Source: a bacterium (GTDB lineage Bacteria > Pseudomonadota > Gammaproteobacteria > Burkholderiales > Burkholderiaceae_C). Taken from it: a DNA stretch of 64,000 bases. Below the pieces are notes generated by a model. That model searched no databases. It was not told the origin of the DNA and saw only the letters and a list, made by a program, of their open reading frames with translations. Of this stretch, positions 62,972 to 64,000 are shown one piece after another. The DNA is taken from contig JAVBXK010000018.1 of assembly GCA_030824555.1 (NCBI GenBank), positions 62,001-126,000 of the forward strand, written 5' to 3'. A program made the position numbers and the translations under genes. Position 1 is the first letter of the stretch; every line of letters begins with the position of its first letter.

Positions 62972-64000
62972 TCAGTTCAACTTGCGGATGCGGATGCTGG
63001 CATTGGAATTGATCTGCGTTCCCCCGGCCAGCGTCTGCAGCGTCACGGCCGCCGATGACGTGTGGTTGCGCACCGTGAGCACGTCGCCAGCGGCAAAGGT
63101 GCCGATGACGCCCCCGGCATTGAGCTGAGTGCCCGCGCCAGAACCAAATATTGCCCCGGTCATGGGGGCACCATTCTGGAACAAAGCGAACTGGCTCGGT
63201 TCGACTGTGGAGACCGTGAAAGAGATGTCGTAGTCCCCGGCTGTGTCGATTGAGAAGGTGGTTGTCCCGGGCGCATGGGTCACGCCAGTAAGGGGGCCGT
63301 TCGTGTCAAAAGCAACGTCTGCTTCCAGTGCCACGACTTGGGCACCCAGGTTGTAGCTGTACCCGTATGCAGAAAGGCCTGCACCGGCGGCACCTGTTGC
63401 ACCTGTTGCACCTGTTGCACCTGTTGCACCTGTTGCACCCGCAGGCCCGGTTGCTCCTGTTGCACCCGCAGGCCCGGTTGCTCCGGCAGGACCGATGGCA
63501 CCCGCTGCGCCAGCAGGGCCTGTTGCGCCTGTTGCGCCTGTTGCACCCGTAGCACCTGCTGCACCCGCAGGACCTGTTGCTCCTGCAGGGCCAGCGGGAC
63601 CCGTTGCACCCGTTGCACCAGCAGGACCTGCGGGGCCAGAGTCACCATTACCCCCGGGCGTGCCTGCAGGGCCAGATGGACCTGTGTCACCTTTGGGCCC
63701 AGGAATGGGCCGTCCAATGGCGGTGTCGACAATGCTTTCCACCACAAACTTCTGATTGAAGATGTAGCGCAACCTGACATCGAAGTAGCTGACAGAGCCG
63801 TCGGTGGACAGCACCGCCAAGCCGGGCAGGAACACGCTGCGATCAGTAGCCAGATAGCTGGAGGGCAAAGGGGCCACAGGGTCGTTGCCACCCAACGCAC
63901 GAGCAGATCGCAATTCCAGGGTGGCCCCCACAACCAAAGGGCCATCGCCATCAACCCTGGCCATGACCGCATCAAACGCACCCGATCCAGGCACATTCAA
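62972..64000 (-). CDS. Collagen-like protein with BclA-like C-terminal domain (5' end beyond the window)
   Basis: The last 342 codons are present; the start lies beyond base 64000. Order: an unassigned N-terminal part ([38 protein letters not shown]), about 36 Gly-X-Y triplets (63378-63705; from [13 protein letters not shown] to runs of GATGATGATG), and a C-terminal domain of about 130 residues ([60 protein letters not shown]). The last closely resembles the trimerising jelly-roll domain of Bacillus BclA exosporium proteins. The product is probably a surface-exposed trimeric fibre. Gram-positive-type ends on a betaproteobacterial gene suggest domain transfer. Confidence 0.88.
   Translation of the reverse strand: MNVPGSGAFDAVMARVDGDGPLVVGATLELRSARALGGNDPVAPLPSSYLATDRSVFLPGLAVLSTDGSVSYFDVRLRYIFNQKFVVESIVDTAIGRPIPGPKGDTGPSGPAGTPGGNGDSGPAGPAGATGATGPAGPAGATGPAGAAGATGATGATGATGPAGAAGAIGPAGATGPAGATGATGPAGATGATGATGATGATGAAGAGLSAYGYSYNLGAQVVALEADVAFDTNGPLTGVTHAPGTTTFSIDTAGDYDISFTVSTVEPSQFALFQNGAPMTGAIFGSGAGTQLNAGGVIGTFAAGDVLTVRNHTSSAAVTLQTLAGGTQINSNASIRIRKLN
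63391..63439. repeat. 9-bp tandem repeat in the collagen-like gene
   Basis: Five perfect copies of CACCTGTTG plus a partial one, encoding successive Gly-Ala-Thr triplets. A second, less regular block with CTGTTGCGC units lies near 63516-63560. Each unit is one collagen triplet, so slippage alters fibre length in frame. Confidence 0.92.

Noticed and set aside
63378-63705. Regularly spaced short repeats that could suggest a CRISPR array
   Set aside because: The repeats are contiguous 9-bp units in frame with a collagen Gly-X-Y region; there are no spacers and no cas genes.

Overview
The window is high-GC bacterial chromosome. The gene order rpsF-priB-rpsR-rplI-dnaB, a pilZ-holB-tmk-mltG-ygfZ block, an MsrP/MsrQ pair, a Bug-type (tripartite tricarboxylate) binding protein, an AtuA-like protein and a giant NdvB glucan synthase point to a betaproteobacterium of the Burkholderiales, most likely Comamonadaceae. 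The genus cannot be fixed from sequence reading alone. No rRNA, tRNA, CRISPR array, prophage or intact insertion sequence was recognised. Start codons were moved to the site best supported by ribosome-binding sites or ATGA overlaps.

Layout. 1-9.8 kb: housekeeping genes, with dnaB cut by the window edge, the S6/PriB/S18/L9 operon behind a TATAAT promoter, an ankyrin protein coupled to tatD, then pilZ, holB, tmk and mltG, divergent ygfZ and an NRDE protein. 9.8-11.7 kb: a small accessory island with a PD-(D/E)XK-like protein, a decayed higB and an intact higA. 11.8-19.8 kb: a thioesterase-GNAT fusion, an HSL-type hydrolase, a small membrane protein, a patatin-like lipase, two tandem HDOD proteins and Tex. 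20-28.6 kb: a signalling cluster, namely a 1206-residue multi-PAS protein carrying both an active-type GGDEF and a histidine kinase, a stand-alone receiver, a receiver-EAL protein and, convergent to them, a binding protein coupled to a second histidine kinase. 28.7-33.7 kb: SDR, ElaA-type GNAT, GST, CurA-like reductase, PaaI-type thioesterase, SDR. 34-36.8 kb: msrPQ and a META lipoprotein. 36.9-39.6 kb: a PAS-GGDEF-EAL protein. 39.7-44.8 kb: a catabolic-looking block (acyl-CoA dehydrogenase, Bug binding protein, AtuA-like). 45.1-53.8 kb: an 80-residue membrane protein and the cyclic beta-1,2-glucan synthase. 54.7-61.2 kb: two Crp/Fnr-type regulators, DUF3309, GGDEF, four small envelope proteins and a 7TM-GGDEF protein. 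61.3-64 kb: S-formylglutathione hydrolase, an apparently non-coding stretch, and the end of a collagen-like protein with a BclA-like C-terminal domain.

Two themes stand out. First, cyclic-di-GMP and phosphorelay signalling is dense: three GGDEF domains with intact signature and RxxD I-site, two EAL domains, a PilZ protein, two histidine kinases and two HDOD proteins. Second, a roughly 55-bp interspersed repeat (TAGC ... AAAGCG ... GAGGC followed by a T-tract) occurs about eleven times. Three copies end at or within about a dozen bases of a start codon, and up to three are translated inside genes. The clearest is in tex, where the copy appears to add about 20-25 residues. Several enzymes also carry Ala/Thr/Gly/Pro-rich insertions built on short DNA repeats, so repeat-driven change of coding sequence may be a trait of this genome.
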